Source of the DNA: CAYWMP01 sp964459445
GTDB taxonomy: Bacteria; Desulfobacterota; DSM-4660; Desulfatiglandales; HGW-15
DNA length: 45,955 nucleotides
NCBI GenBank assembly: GCA_964459445.1
Contig: CAYWMP010000022.1
Coordinates: 1 to 45,955 of the forward strand
Direction: 5' to 3'
Part shown: piece by piece, positions 1 to 9,674 of the stretch
Layout: the number at the start of each line of letters is the position of its first letter
How positions within the stretch are numbered: position 1 is the first letter of the stretch
Notes under the pieces: model-generated
What the model was told of the DNA's origin: nothing
Databases searched by the model: none
Seen by the model: only the letters and a program-made list of their open reading frames with translations
Position numbers and translations under genes: made by a program

Positions 1-12
1 GGACGACGTAAC

Positions 13-1578
13 ATGACACTTATAATAAAAATCGTAGGGGCTATACTTGGCGGGTTGGTTATCGGCATCCTTGTGGGGTTTTGGTCCAGAAAGAGGATTG
101 TGGAAAGCCAGTTTGACTCCATCAAAAACTACTCCAAAAAAATTATCAACGAGGCCCACAGAAAGGCAAAAAGTGTAAAAAAGGAGGCCATGCTTCAGGC
201 CAAGGACACCCTTTATCAGATGAAGTTGGATTTCGAAAAGGAAACGAAAGATAAAAAAGAGCAGTTCCAGAACCAAGAAAGACGATTGTTTCAAAAGGAG
301 GAAAGTTTAGAAAGAAAGGTCGAGCACCACGAGAACAGAGAAAAGAAGCTTTCAAACAAAGAGAAAAGTATCGAGAAAATTGAAGAGGATCTGAAAAGGA
401 ATCAAGCGGAATATGAGACCCTGCTGGCAAGGCAACGGGAAGTCCTTGAAAGAATAGCGGGCATATCAAGAAGAGAGGCTAAGGAGCTGTTACTGAATGC
501 GATGGAATCCGAGGCCAAGCATGATGCTGCGAAGCTCATCCGAAGGATAGAAAACGATGCGAGAGAGGCTGCAGACCGAAAGGCTCAAGAAATCCTTTCT
601 CTGGCCGTGAAAAGGTATGCCGGGGATTATGTCACGGAGAAGACGGTCTCGGTTGTGAATCTGCCGAATGAAGAGATGAAGGGGCGAATTATTGGGCGAG
701 AGGGGCGAAATATACGCGCAATCGAAGCGGCAACCGGTATCGATATCATTATCGATGATACGCCGGAAGCCGTTATTCTGTCAGGATTTAATCCTGTGCG
801 ACGGGAGGTTGCCAAGATATCCCTCGAAAGACTGATCGATGACGGCAGGATCCATCCAGCCCGCATTGAAGAGATGGTGGAAAAGGTAAACAAAGAAATC
901 GAAGCAAGCATTAAAGAGGCAGGTGAAGCAGCAACCTTTGACGTAGGGGTTCACGGGATCAATCCCGAGTTGATCAAACTCGTTGGCCGCCTGAAATACC
1001 GAACGAGCTATGCCCAAAATGTCCTCCAGCATTCTAAGGAGGTGAGCTTCCTCTGCGGTGTGATGGCCTCGGAATTGGGTCTGAATGTCAAACAGGCCAA
1101 GCGGGCCGGATTGCTCCATGACATCGGCAAGGCCGTGGACCATGAAGTGGAGGGGCCACACGCAATTATCGGTGCAGAACTGGCCAAGAAATACAGCGAG
1201 GCCAATCAGGTTATTCATGCTATAGGGGCCCATCACGAAGAGATTCCCCCTGAGACTGCTCTGGCGGTGCTTGTCCAGGCTTCCGACACCTTGTCAGGCG
1301 CACGACCCGGCGCGCGGCAGGAGATGCTGGAGTCTTATGTAAAACGACTCGAAGATCTCGAGCGGATCGCCACCTCCTATGACGGCGTCACCAAATCCTA
1401 TGCGGTGCAGGCAGGCCGTGAGATCAGGATTATGGTGGAGGGAAAATCCATTGATGATGACCGAGCTTTTGTGCTTTCCAGGGATATTGCTAAAAAGATC
1501 GAAAAGGAACTTAGCTATCCAGGCCAGATCAAGGTAACGGTCATCAGGGAGACCAGGGCTGTGGCCTATGCCAAATAG
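13..1578 (+). CDS. rny: Ribonuclease Y
   Basis: Membrane-anchored endoribonuclease that starts mRNA decay. The 521-residue product has the family's usual length and full domain order: an N-terminal membrane helix (about residues 4-23), a long charged coiled coil (about 30-200), a KH RNA-binding domain with the GxxG loop in GRIIGREG (G224 onward), and an HD metal-dependent hydrolase domain with the HD pair at H369-D370 (LLHDIGKA). The C-terminal region after the HD domain is also complete. The ATG is only 12 bases from the window edge, so its upstream promoter and operon partners cannot be seen. Identification is firm from domain order and motifs. Confidence 0.96.
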   Translation: MTLIIKIVGAILGGLVIGILVGFWSRKRIVESQFDSIKNYSKKIINEAHRKAKSVKKEAMLQAKDTLYQMKLDFEKETKDKKEQFQNQERRLFQKEESLERKVEHHENREKKLSNKEKSIEKIEEDLKRNQAEYETLLARQREVLERIAGISRREAKELLLNAMESEAKHDAAKLIRRIENDAREAADRKAQEILSLAVKRYAGDYVTEKTVSVVNLPNEEMKGRIIGREGRNIRAIEAATGIDIIIDDTPEAVILSGFNPVRREVAKISLERLIDDGRIHPARIEEMVEKVNKEIEASIKEAGEAATFDVGVHGINPELIKLVGRLKYRTSYAQNVLQHSKEVSFLCGVMASELGLNVKQAKRAGLLHDIGKAVDHEVEGPHAIIGAELAKKYSEANQVIHAIGAHHEEIPPETALAVLVQASDTLSGARPGARQEMLESYVKRLEDLERIATSYDGVTKSYAVQAGREIRIMVEGKSIDDDRAFVLSRDIAKKIEKELSYPGQIKVTVIRETRAVAYAK

Positions 1579-1661
1579 GTGCTCAACCTTTTGTTATTCA
1601 AGAATTCCAATCCATAGTTTTCTCATCGGTTCAGACTGTTAATCAAAGGGGTACTTCAAAA

Positions 1662-2096
1662 ATGGAACGTAGTCTGTACGACAAGGACGGTGACGCTACC
1701 GCCTACTTTAGCGATGATTACAATTCCACCATTTATCTCTGGGACGGAAGCCCTGTCGCCTATCTGAGTGAAGACTCGCACGTCTATGGAATCAACGGGC
1801 GCCATCTGGGGTGGTTCATTGATGAAATCATTTACGACAACAGCGGGCAGAGAATCGGCTTTACATCGAGCAGCTGCCCGGTGCCTGCGGCAAAAGAGCC
1901 GGTCAAATCCAAAAAATATCCCATGGATCAGATACAACCAAAATGGAACGCGCCGCCGTTACCCAGCCTGAGTTTTAATTTTGCTTTGCAAGATCTAGCC
2001 GATTTTCTCAAAGAAGGCCAAGTGCCCAGGTTTGGCGAGGAAAAAGCAGAAGAAGAGACCGAATCCGAGGAATCCAATGACGAAACTCTGGATTGA
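1662..2096 (+). CDS. Small protein resembling the 4-fold beta flower domain
   Basis: A 144-residue soluble protein with no signal peptide. The first 70 residues hold repeated short strand-turn units that look alike (LYDKDG, IYLWDG, VAYL, VYGINGRHLGWF, IIYDNSGQRIGF), which is the pattern I associate with the 4-fold beta flower domain. A proline-rich linker follows, and the last 25 residues are very acidic (a run of Glu and Ser). The ATG is preceded by AAAGGGG about 10 bases upstream. It lies alone between rny and polA on the same strand with gaps of 83 and 154 bases. No function is known to me; the family name is a pattern-based suggestion. Confidence 0.7.
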   Translation: MERSLYDKDGDATAYFSDDYNSTIYLWDGSPVAYLSEDSHVYGINGRHLGWFIDEIIYDNSGQRIGFTSSSCPVPAAKEPVKSKKYPMDQIQPKWNAPPLPSLSFNFALQDLADFLKEGQVPRFGEEKAEEETESEESNDETLD

Positions 2097-2250
2097 TGAA
2101 ATGCAGGAAATCGCCTTTGGCCTACTTTTTTGATCCCAAAGCCCCGCTTAATCAGACACGCTTTCAAAGTGCTGAAGTGTTACAAACACCCTCATTTTCA
2201 GATTGAAATCCGCTTTAAAAGATCATCCCCTACACGAGAGGTTAATTTGC

Positions 2251-4935
2251 ATGGGGCAAGAACAAGACGTCGTTTATTTGGTTGACGGAAGCTCCTATCT
2301 TCACCGCGCCTATCACGCCATAAGACACCTTTCCAATTCAAAGGGATTTCCCACCAATGCCGCGTTTGGGGTGACCAAAATGATTCTCAAGTTGATTGAG
2401 GATAGATCACCCAAATATGCGGCCATTGTGTTCGACCCTAAAGGGCCGACTTTCAGGCACGAACTCTTTGAAGAATACAAAGCAACGAGACCGCCCATGC
2501 CCGAAGATCTTGCAAAGCAGATCCCCATCATTAAAGAAATCCTTGAAAACATGAGTTTGAAGATACTTGAGAGGGAAGGGTATGAGGCGGATGACGTGAT
2601 AGGCACCCTGTCTCGACTCAGCGAGAAGCATGGGCTAAGGGTTGTTATCGTCACCGGCGACAAGGATTTTAGACAGCTGATTACGCCCAATATATCTCTG
2701 TGGGACACGATGAAAAACTCTGTTATCGATTATTCGAAACTCAAGGAAACCTTTGGATTTGAGCCGAGTCGATTTATAGACGTCATGGGGCTTTCCGGCG
2801 ACAGCGTTGACAATATTCCCGGTGTTCCAGGCGTTGGAGAAAAAACGGCGGTAAGTCTTATCAAGGAATATGGATCCTTTGAGGCCGTATTCGATCGTCT
2901 GGATGAGATTAAAAGAAAAAAACTCAAAGAAAATCTTGTCACAGCTCGGGATCGTGCTGTGTTGAGCAAACAACTTGTGACAATCGATCAACATGTGCCC
3001 ATTGATGAGGGCATTGAGGATCTCAGGGTTGGAGAGCCTAACAAAAAGGCCCTTACAAGAATTTTTAAGGATTTGGAATTCAGGTCCCTGTGGGATCAGT
3101 TTGCAGAACGCGATGATTCAAAAAATGGGGAATACAACCTCATACTTACTGAGGAGGAGCTTGAAAGGCTTGTTGCCCAGATTCAAAAAAACGGCAAGGT
3201 TTCAATCGATACCGAAACAACCAGTGAGATGCCCCTTCGTGCAGAACTGGTCGGCATGTCATTTTCTCTGGAAGAAGGCAACGCATTATACCTGCCCTTA
3301 GCCCATCAATACCTCGGGGCACCGAAACAATTAGAGGTTTCGCGGGTTCTTGAATTGCTGCAAGGCATTCTCGAAGATAAGTGCATTGGAAAAATCGGAC
3401 AGAATATTAAGTATGATGCCCTGGTCCTCAGATCCCAAGGTATCGAGCTCAAAGGCATCGAGTTCGACACCATGATTGCATCATATGTTCTCAATCCGGG
3501 TTTGAGGCAACATAACCTGGACAACCTGTCTCAGCACTATCTCAACCATAAGACAATTTCCTACAGGGATGTCGTTGGAAAGGGAAAGCACCAGCTCAAG
3601 TTCTCTGAGGTGGATATCGAAAGGGCCATGGCCTATGCCTGTGAAGATGCGGATATTCCCCTGAGGCTCATGAACATATTGGATGAGCAGCTCAGATCGG
3701 ATAGAAACGAGGCCCTTTTCCATGAATTGGAGATGAGGCTTGTGCCTGTTCTGGCGGACATGGAATGGGCGGGGATCAAGATTGATTCTGCGTTTTTCAA
3801 AAATATGTCACGGCGTTTCCATGAACAAATAAAGGGGATCGAAGGAGACATCTACTCTGAGGCAGGGATGGAATTCAATATTAATTCACCCCAGCAGCTG
3901 GGCTATGTTTTGTTTGAGAAGCTTCAAATGCCGGTACAGAAAAAGACAAGCAAAACAAAGTCCTATTCAACGGACGTAAAGGTACTAAGCAAGTTGGCGG
4001 CCCTCCCGTACAAGATTCCAAAACTCCTCCTGCGATATCGAACACTGACCAAACTCAAATCAACCTATCTCGATGCCCTGGTAAAAATGATCAATCCGAG
4101 CACAGGAAGAATCCACACCTCATTTAATCAGACGGTAACGGCCACGGGAAGGCTCAGTAGCAGCAATCCAAATCTTCAAAACATCCCCATTCGAGGCGAA
4201 GAAGGGCGGGAAATCAGAAAAGGGTTTGTGGCGGACGCGGGATGCAAATTGATTTCGGCAGACTACAGTCAGGTTGAACTCAGGGTATTTGCACATTATT
4301 CGTCTGATCCTTCCTTTATTGATGCATTTAATAAGGAGGAAGATATTCACACCAGAACTGCTTCCGAACTCCTGGACGTAGACCCTGACGGCGTAACAAC
4401 GGACATGAGGCGAATTGCCAAGGCCATCAACTTCGGGATCATCTACGGCATGGGGCCCAGAAGACTCAGCGAAGAATTGGGAATTGATCACAAGACGGCC
4501 AAGCAATACATCGAAGCCTATTATCAGCGATACGAAGGGGTTCAGGATTATAAGGAAAGGATGTTGTCCGCCGCACGAGAGAAAGGATACGTCACCACCC
4601 TCTTCAACAGAAGACGATATCTTCCGAACATCCAGCATGCTGCTCAAAGAATTCGGTCAGAAGCCGAGCGTATGGCCGTTAATACACCAATACAGGGCAC
4701 GGCGGCCGATTTGATAAAAAAGGCCATGATCAACATTCATCAACGATTGAATTCCCTAGGATATAACACTAAGATGCTGCTCCAGGTGCATGATGAACTT
4801 GTTTTTGAAGTTCCTGATGAGGAACTTGACGAGATCTGTGATATAGTAAAGGAGGAAATGGAACAGGTGCATCCCTTAGACGTGCCCCTTAAGGTGGATA
4901 TTAATGTGGGGAGTAATTGGGATGAGGCCCATTAG
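2251..4935 (+). CDS. polA: DNA polymerase I
   Basis: Repair and Okazaki-fragment polymerase, 894 residues. The N-terminal third is a 5'-3' exonuclease (FEN) domain with the helix-hairpin-helix around GVPGVGEKTA. The middle is a DnaQ-like 3'-5' proofreading exonuclease that appears active: the DxE pair is at D320 and E322, followed by NIKYDALVL and YACEDAD. The C-terminal polymerase has motif A DYSQVELR (D671), motif B RRIAKAINFGIIYG and motif C QVHDELVFE (D848). I chose the ATG at 2251 because GAGAGG lies 10 bases upstream and the protein then begins directly at the exonuclease fold; an in-frame TTG at 2203 would add 16 unlikely residues. The stop codon lies inside the left arm of an inverted-repeat element. 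Confidence 0.96.
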   Translation: MGQEQDVVYLVDGSSYLHRAYHAIRHLSNSKGFPTNAAFGVTKMILKLIEDRSPKYAAIVFDPKGPTFRHELFEEYKATRPPMPEDLAKQIPIIKEILENMSLKILEREGYEADDVIGTLSRLSEKHGLRVVIVTGDKDFRQLITPNISLWDTMKNSVIDYSKLKETFGFEPSRFIDVMGLSGDSVDNIPGVPGVGEKTAVSLIKEYGSFEAVFDRLDEIKRKKLKENLVTARDRAVLSKQLVTIDQHVPIDEGIEDLRVGEPNKKALTRIFKDLEFRSLWDQFAERDDSKNGEYNLILTEEELERLVAQIQKNGKVSIDTETTSEMPLRAELVGMSFSLEEGNALYLPLAHQYLGAPKQLEVSRVLELLQGILEDKCIGKIGQNIKYDALVLRSQGIELKGIEFDTMIASYVLNPGLRQHNLDNLSQHYLNHKTISYRDVVGKGKHQLKFSEVDIERAMAYACEDADIPLRLMNILDEQLRSDRNEALFHELEMRLVPVLADMEWAGIKIDSAFFKNMSRRFHEQIKGIEGDIYSEAGMEFNINSPQQLGYVLFEKLQMPVQKKTSKTKSYSTDVKVLSKLAALPYKIPKLLLRYRTLTKLKSTYLDALVKMINPSTGRIHTSFNQTVTATGRLSSSNPNLQNIPIRGEEGREIRKGFVADAGCKLISADYSQVELRVFAHYSSDPSFIDAFNKEEDIHTRTASELLDVDPDGVTTDMRRIAKAINFGIIYGMGPRRLSEELGIDHKTAKQYIEAYYQRYEGVQDYKERMLSAAREKGYVTTLFNRRRYLPNIQHAAQRIRSEAERMAVNTPIQGTAADLIKKAMINIHQRLNSLGYNTKMLLQVHDELVFEVPDEELDEICDIVKEEMEQVHPLDVPLKVDINVGSNWDEAH

Positions 4936-5230
4936 CAGGTTGTTGAAAAACGCTCATCTGCCGTTCGACAGGCTCACGGCCCCGAGCAAAGCCGAAGGGC
5001 GTCGTTACACTCATCCCTCTTCATTGCGACGTAAACAAAAGGCATAGGGCAAAGGGCATAGGGCATGAGGCAAGAATTCGGAGCTATACTTCTTTGATTT
5101 TCCTTAAGCCTTACGCCTTAAACCTTTTGCCGTTCAACTTGTACGACTCATTCCTCGGGATATCGTGTGCCCCCGATGGCGGGATTTCACAAGCTCAACT
5201 TGCATCTAAGCGTTTTTGAACAACCTGCTA
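4933..5230. mobile_element. 298-bp MITE-like element with 22-bp terminal inverted repeats
   Basis: The segments 4933-4954 and 5209-5230 are inverted copies of each other, matching at 21 of 22 bases, and both outer ends read TAGCAGGTTG inward. The interior has no plausible gene. It contains a copy of a dispersed palindromic repeat (4960-4990) and a patch of short GGCATAGGG-type repeats (5040-5070). The left arm provides the polA stop codon, and the right arm ends before the Shine-Dalgarno of the next gene. The structure suggests a non-autonomous miniature element or a nested intergenic repeat; no target-site duplication was established. Confidence 0.55.
4960..4990 (+). repeat. Dispersed palindromic repeat, copy 1 (REP-like)
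   Basis: This roughly 31-base segment (core TTCGACAGGCTCACGG) reappears in reverse complement at 16729-16761 with only two mismatches. Both copies are intergenic. This type of sequence is typical of dispersed intergenic repeats in deltaproteobacteria; its function is unknown. Confidence 0.7.
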
Positions 5231-5287
5231 AGGGGCAAGTTCTTTTTATCTAAGGAAAGTGCAAGGCAGGGAGCAAGGAGAATCTTC

Positions 5288-6205
5288 ATGTCGTACATTT
5301 TTGGACCGGTGCCTTCGAGGAGGTTGGGGCTGTCTCTGGGGATCGACCTCGTGCCCATCAAGACCTGCTCCTATAATTGTTTGTATTGTCAGGTGGGACT
5401 GACAACGGACAGGACGATTGATGTAAAGCCCTATGCCCCAATAGAAGAGGTCGTTGAAGAACTCCAAAAGACTCTTCAACAAGTCACCCCGGATACAATT
5501 ACCCTGTCAGGCTCCGGCGAACCCACCCTTCACTCCGAGATAGATCAAATCATTGCCGCCATAAACCGCCTCACAAACACCCGGATAGCATTGCTCACGA
5601 ACGGGTCTCTGTTGTGGCGGAAAGAGGTAAGAAAAAGGATTCTGGAAGCAGACATCGTTGTGCCGACTCTGTCAACTGTATTCAATAAAACCTTTGAGGC
5701 AATCCATAAGCCCCATGGGGACCTCAGCTTATCCAGAATCATTGATGGCTTGATACAACTACGAAAGGAATATCGGGGGCGAATCTTTTTGGAAGTTTTC
5801 TTTATTGCCGGCATCAATGACAGTAACGATGAAGTGGCAGGACTAAAAGAGGTTATTGGGGAGATTTCGCCCGACAGGATTCAATTGAACACGGTGATGA
5901 GACCTCCATCTGATTCTCAGGCATTAGCCCTTGACAGGGAAAGGTTGGAAGAGATAAGGAGTTTTTTTGGGGACAAAGCGGAGATCATCGCAGACTCGCC
6001 CACCGAGAGAAAGGAACAACAATATGCATCCCAATCGGAAGCTATTATTGAAATGGCGAGGCGACGCCCCATAAGGGCTGTGGATGCTGCAGAGGTTTTG
6101 AATGTCCCTTTGCAGGGCGTGCAAGAACTTCTCGAGACGTTGGTGCAAGCAGGAAGGCTTCGTCTTCAGGAACATTCAGGCGAGGGGTTTTACCTGGCTG
6201 CGTGA
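5288..6205 (+). CDS. Radical SAM protein of the COG0731 type with C-terminal winged-helix-like region
   Basis: A 305-residue radical SAM enzyme. The [4Fe-4S]-binding motif CxxxCxxC is at C27, C31 and C34 (KTCSYNCLYC), preceded by the family's FGPVPSRRLG opening. LSGSGEPTLH and a TNGSLL segment continue the SAM-binding barrel. The last 50 residues (from about RRRPIRAVDAAEVLNV) look like a winged-helix module. Substrate is unknown; relatives are annotated only as Fe-S oxidoreductases related to the wyosine/TYW1 group. The ATG at 5288 has AAGGAG 7 bases upstream. A TTG at 5216 is in frame but lies within the inverted repeat of the preceding element, so I reject it. Confidence 0.85.
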   Translation: MSYIFGPVPSRRLGLSLGIDLVPIKTCSYNCLYCQVGLTTDRTIDVKPYAPIEEVVEELQKTLQQVTPDTITLSGSGEPTLHSEIDQIIAAINRLTNTRIALLTNGSLLWRKEVRKRILEADIVVPTLSTVFNKTFEAIHKPHGDLSLSRIIDGLIQLRKEYRGRIFLEVFFIAGINDSNDEVAGLKEVIGEISPDRIQLNTVMRPPSDSQALALDRERLEEIRSFFGDKAEIIADSPTERKEQQYASQSEAIIEMARRRPIRAVDAAEVLNVPLQGVQELLETLVQAGRLRLQEHSGEGFYLAA

Positions 6206-6230
6206 CAGCGTCCCGATTTCAATACACTTC

Positions 6231-6261
6231 TGCCACTAAGCCACGAAGGCACAAAGAAGAA
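6231..6261 (+). repeat. Intergenic repeat family D, copy 1
   Basis: This segment (TGCCACTAAGCCACGAAGGC, then ACAAAGAAG) belongs to a family seen again at 37465-37497, inverted at 37595-37621, and at 40039-40063. It sits in the 203-base gap between the radical SAM gene and the activase. Just after it, 6285-6345 resembles the degenerate GAACC-rich filler found elsewhere in the window. Confidence 0.65.
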
Positions 6262-6408
6262 ATGTGAAGGACTAAATCCAGGACCTCAGAACTCAGAACC
6301 GATCAGTTTGGGTCATTTGTATTTGGGATTTATTTGTAATTTGGTGCTTAAAAAATTTATGATAGGCCGAGATCCTTTGAAATACAGGAGGTAAGATAGA
6401 GAGCCGTC

Positions 6409-9400
6409 ATGGATGGATCATACCCGGATGGAAACAGCAATAAGTATTATGTGGGTATTGATGCGGGATCTGTAAGTCTGAACTGCGTCGTTATCAATGA
6501 GGAAAGAGAGATCATTTATGATTTTCCCTACAGACGACATCTGGGAAAGGTGGAGGAGGCCGCGTTTGATCTGATCCAGGGCCTCCATGAGAACTTTGGT
6601 AAGGATCAAATTCAAACCATAGCCTTTACCGGAAACCATGGACAAAAACTCAGTGAGAAACTTGGCGGGTTCTATGAATTCGAAACGATCAGCCAGGTAC
6701 TGGGCGCTCTCCATATCAAACCCGATGTAAAAACCGTCATAAGTATGGGGGGACAAGACACCGCTCTTTTCCAGATCAATCATCAGGGAAATGAATGGGA
6801 ACTAGAGTATTTCAACACCAATGGCCCCTGTGCGTCAGGAACGGGTTCCTTTATTGATCAACAGGCGCAACGTCTGGCTACATCCATCTATGAGAGCGAG
6901 GTAGATATCTCCCAGGATCAAGTAGATCGCATATTGGAAGGCTTCATTGAGTTGGGGCTCAAGAGCGAAAAACCGTCGAATGTCGCCTGCCGCTGCACGG
7001 TATTCACAAAATCAGACATGATTCATCTGCAGAACAAGGGCGAAAAACTTGAGGACATTATATTCGGTCTGCATATAGGCAATGCCAGAAACTACATGAG
7101 CACAATCGTATCAAACAGGGTTCTGGAAGAACCCATTCTGTTTATGGGCGGGCTCTCCATAAACGAACTCCAGGTAAGGGCTTTCAAGTCCTATTTTCCA
7201 AACCTGGTTGTCCCCGCCCATAATACATCGGCCGGGGCCCTGGGCGTGGCCCTATACGCCCTGGATTCCGACATTGATTATTGCTTGGATCCGGGCGGCG
7301 TGAAGGGAGAAGCGAAAGAGGATGAATCTCGTCTTCCCATAGCCCCCAGATTGGATCTGAAAGAAACCGTTTTTTCCGATGACAATGAAGTCAGAAAGCG
7401 CTTTTTTGTTTCCGGAAAAAGGCTGCCGGTCTATCTCGGCATCGATATCGGTTCCACCACGACAAAATATGCCTTGATTAGCGAAGAACGTGAAATCGTC
7501 CACAAAAGCTATGTACATACACAGGGAAAGCCTATTGAAGTGACCCAGAAGCTCCTGGAAATCATAAGGAACGAAGTGGGAGAGAATGCAGAAATCCGGG
7601 GAACGGCAACAACGGGCTCGGGCCGGAATGTGGCGGGCGATTTTTTAAATGTCGATCTGATCATTGACGAAATAACGGCACACGCCAGGGGCGCGGTGGA
7701 AATTGATCCCGACATCGATACTATTTTCGAGATCGGCGGGCAGGATTCCAAATACATCTATATTTCAAACGCCTACCCCCTTGACTTTGATATGAACAAG
7801 GTGTGTGCCGCCGGCACGGGAAGTTTCCTGCACGAACTCGCCAATAAGTATGGCATCAACATCGTTGGCGAGTTTCAGGATATCGCATTGTCCTCGGATC
7901 GGCCAATCAAGTTGGCGGAGAGATGCACCGTATTTATGGAGTCCGATCTGGTTTCCTATGATCAGAGGGGGATTCTTCAACAGGATCTCATGGCGGGACT
8001 GTGCTATGCCATCGTATATAACTATATCAACCGTGTTGTTGGCAAAAGAATGATAGGACAACGGGTCATGTTTTTGGGTGGGCCTTCTCTTAATAAAGCC
8101 GTGGTCGCCGCCTTTGAAATTGTCCTTGGAAGGGGGGTTGTCGTCCCTAAACATCGTGAGGTGCTGGGGGCTTTTGGTGCGGCTATTGCGGTTCAGGAAA
8201 GAATGACTCTTGAGAATCTTAACGAGAGTACATTTAGAGGACTCGATAGCGCCATTGGGGACCAAATGTCCTACAATGAAAAGACCTGCCGCGCAGACCG
8301 TGATTGCCATAACCAATGCAAGCTCAAGATATATGATTTTGATGGCCGCAAGAGCGTTTGGGGCGGGGAATGCGGAAGGTACGAGGTGACTGCCGGTAGG
8401 GGGAAAAAGAATAGAAACTTCTTTAAACTTCGTGAAGACATTTGGGAAAGGCATATGTCGGGGCTCTATGAGGAGTTGGCGTCGAACCCGATGATGGTGG
8501 TGGACGGGCGGCCGACAATAGGGATGCAAAGGTCCCTATATACACCTAATACAGGCCTGATATGGGCCCATTTTTTCGACAGATTGGGTTTCAGGCTCGT
8601 TTTAACATCGCCTACCAACAGCCGGATTTCAGGTGCAGGCATCGAAGCCATGACCGCTGAAACCTGTTACCCCATAAAAGTCTCCCATGGACATGTGAAA
8701 GAACTCATGGGAAAGACGCAGTTTCTGTTCTTGCCCGCCATCATCAATATGCCCACGCCAAAGGAGGAGGAAACAGGGCTCTATTGTCCTCTTGTTCAGG
8801 CAAACCAATATATGGTCAAGCAAGCTTTAGAGATCGATACTCAGCGTTTATTGAATCCAATCGTTCATATGAAGCACGATCCGGGGAACCTTGCCCTGGA
8901 GTTGTCTGAACAACTCTCCGAGAAACTCGGCATAAGGCGATCGAGAATAAAAAAGGCGCTGGTTTATGCTCTGGAGAAGCAGGAGACATTTGTTCAGGAA
9001 ATATATGCCATAGGAAGAGAGATCCTCGAAGCCCATGAATTTACATCACCAATTGTGATCGTCACGGGACGGCCCTATAATCTCTATGATGAAAGGTTGA
9101 ACCTCAGGCTCGGACAAAACATGGCCAAGATCGGCGTGACGGCGCTGCCCATGGATTTCATCGACGTGACCGCCGTGGATCTTTCGGATTTTCCTTCGAT
9201 GTACTGGGGCCTAGGGGCGCAGATTCTGAGAACCGCTAAATTCGTGAAAACCCAAGATAATTATTTTGGATTACATGTCACGAATTTCAGTTGTGGCGCG
9301 GACTCTTTTCTCGAGCATTTTTACAAGTACATCATGGGCGAGAAGCCCTACCTCATTTTGGAATTGGATGAACACAGCGCTGTTGCCGGGGTGATGACAA

Positions 9401-9486
9401 GATTAGAGGCCTTCAAAAACGTGATTGAAAATACGATGCAGAAAATGAACGGGGATCTTTACAGGAATGTACAAGTATCTAATTAG
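6409..9486 (+). CDS. Acyl-CoA dehydratase activase, double ATPase (BadF/BadG/HgdC type) plus DUF2229-like region
   Basis: A 1025-residue protein of the CoA-substrate-specific activase group, which uses ATP to drive an electron into a 2-hydroxyacyl-CoA dehydratase or benzoyl-CoA reductase-like partner. It has two ASKHA ATPase copies: the first opens with YYVGIDAGSVS (near residue 14), the second with YLGIDIGSTTTK (near 344). Each copy keeps the two cluster-ligand segments of HgdC: PCASGTGSF with CRCTVFTKSD, and VCAAGTGSF with ERCTVFMESD. A Cys-rich linker (CRADRDCHNQC, then GGECGRYE) leads into a C-terminal COG3580/DUF2229-like region. AGGAGG lies 18 bases upstream of the ATG, rather far. The physiological substrate cannot be told. 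Confidence 0.9.
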   Translation: MDGSYPDGNSNKYYVGIDAGSVSLNCVVINEEREIIYDFPYRRHLGKVEEAAFDLIQGLHENFGKDQIQTIAFTGNHGQKLSEKLGGFYEFETISQVLGALHIKPDVKTVISMGGQDTALFQINHQGNEWELEYFNTNGPCASGTGSFIDQQAQRLATSIYESEVDISQDQVDRILEGFIELGLKSEKPSNVACRCTVFTKSDMIHLQNKGEKLEDIIFGLHIGNARNYMSTIVSNRVLEEPILFMGGLSINELQVRAFKSYFPNLVVPAHNTSAGALGVALYALDSDIDYCLDPGGVKGEAKEDESRLPIAPRLDLKETVFSDDNEVRKRFFVSGKRLPVYLGIDIGSTTTKYALISEEREIVHKSYVHTQGKPIEVTQKLLEIIRNEVGENAEIRGTATTGSGRNVAGDFLNVDLIIDEITAHARGAVEIDPDIDTIFEIGGQDSKYIYISNAYPLDFDMNKVCAAGTGSFLHELANKYGINIVGEFQDIALSSDRPIKLAERCTVFMESDLVSYDQRGILQQDLMAGLCYAIVYNYINRVVGKRMIGQRVMFLGGPSLNKAVVAAFEIVLGRGVVVPKHREVLGAFGAAIAVQERMTLENLNESTFRGLDSAIGDQMSYNEKTCRADRDCHNQCKLKIYDFDGRKSVWGGECGRYEVTAGRGKKNRNFFKLREDIWERHMSGLYEELASNPMMVVDGRPTIGMQRSLYTPNTGLIWAHFFDRLGFRLVLTSPTNSRISGAGIEAMTAETCYPIKVSHGHVKELMGKTQFLFLPAIINMPTPKEEETGLYCPLVQANQYMVKQALEIDTQRLLNPIVHMKHDPGNLALELSEQLSEKLGIRRSRIKKALVYALEKQETFVQEIYAIGREILEAHEFTSPIVIVTGRPYNLYDERLNLRLGQNMAKIGVTALPMDFIDVTAVDLSDFPSMYWGLGAQILRTAKFVKTQDNYFGLHVTNFSCGADSFLEHFYKYIMGEKPYLILELDEHSAVAGVMTRLEAFKNVIENTMQKMNGDLYRNVQVSN

Positions 9487-9564
9487 GTATCCCCTGAACT
9501 TCTTTTCCAACCCAAAGCCCTAACTTTGGGGGCATAAGCCTTGAGTTATTCTTGTGCTCAATAG

Positions 9565-9625
9565 ATTGTGGAAGGTATAAGGAAAGAAGTGAACGTCCAA
9601 CATCGGATGTTGAATGAAAAAACAA
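9565..9625 (+). repeat. Intergenic repeat family C, copy 1
   Basis: The core GAACGTCCAACATCGGATG and flanking GTGGAAGG...GAAAGAAGT match 40949-41017 closely, and an inverted relative lies at 41148-41187. It occupies the 188-base gap between the two activase genes. A short open frame across it (9568-9768) is a by-product of the repeat and not a gene. Confidence 0.7.
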
Positions 9626-9674
9626 GAGGAAGAATCTCATTAGAGAAACTCAGGAGGAGTTATTCTAAGGGAGT

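Noticed and set aside
781..1236. 151-codon minus-strand frame inside rny
   Set aside because: Antisense shadow of the KH and HD domains.
4120..4647. 175-codon minus-strand frame inside polA
   Set aside because: It overlaps polymerase motifs A and B in antisense and has no recognisable features.
7765..8529. 254-codon open frame on the minus strand inside the activase gene
   Set aside because: It is antisense to a strongly conserved ATPase domain, shows no motifs or ribosome-binding site, and reflects codon bias of the real gene.
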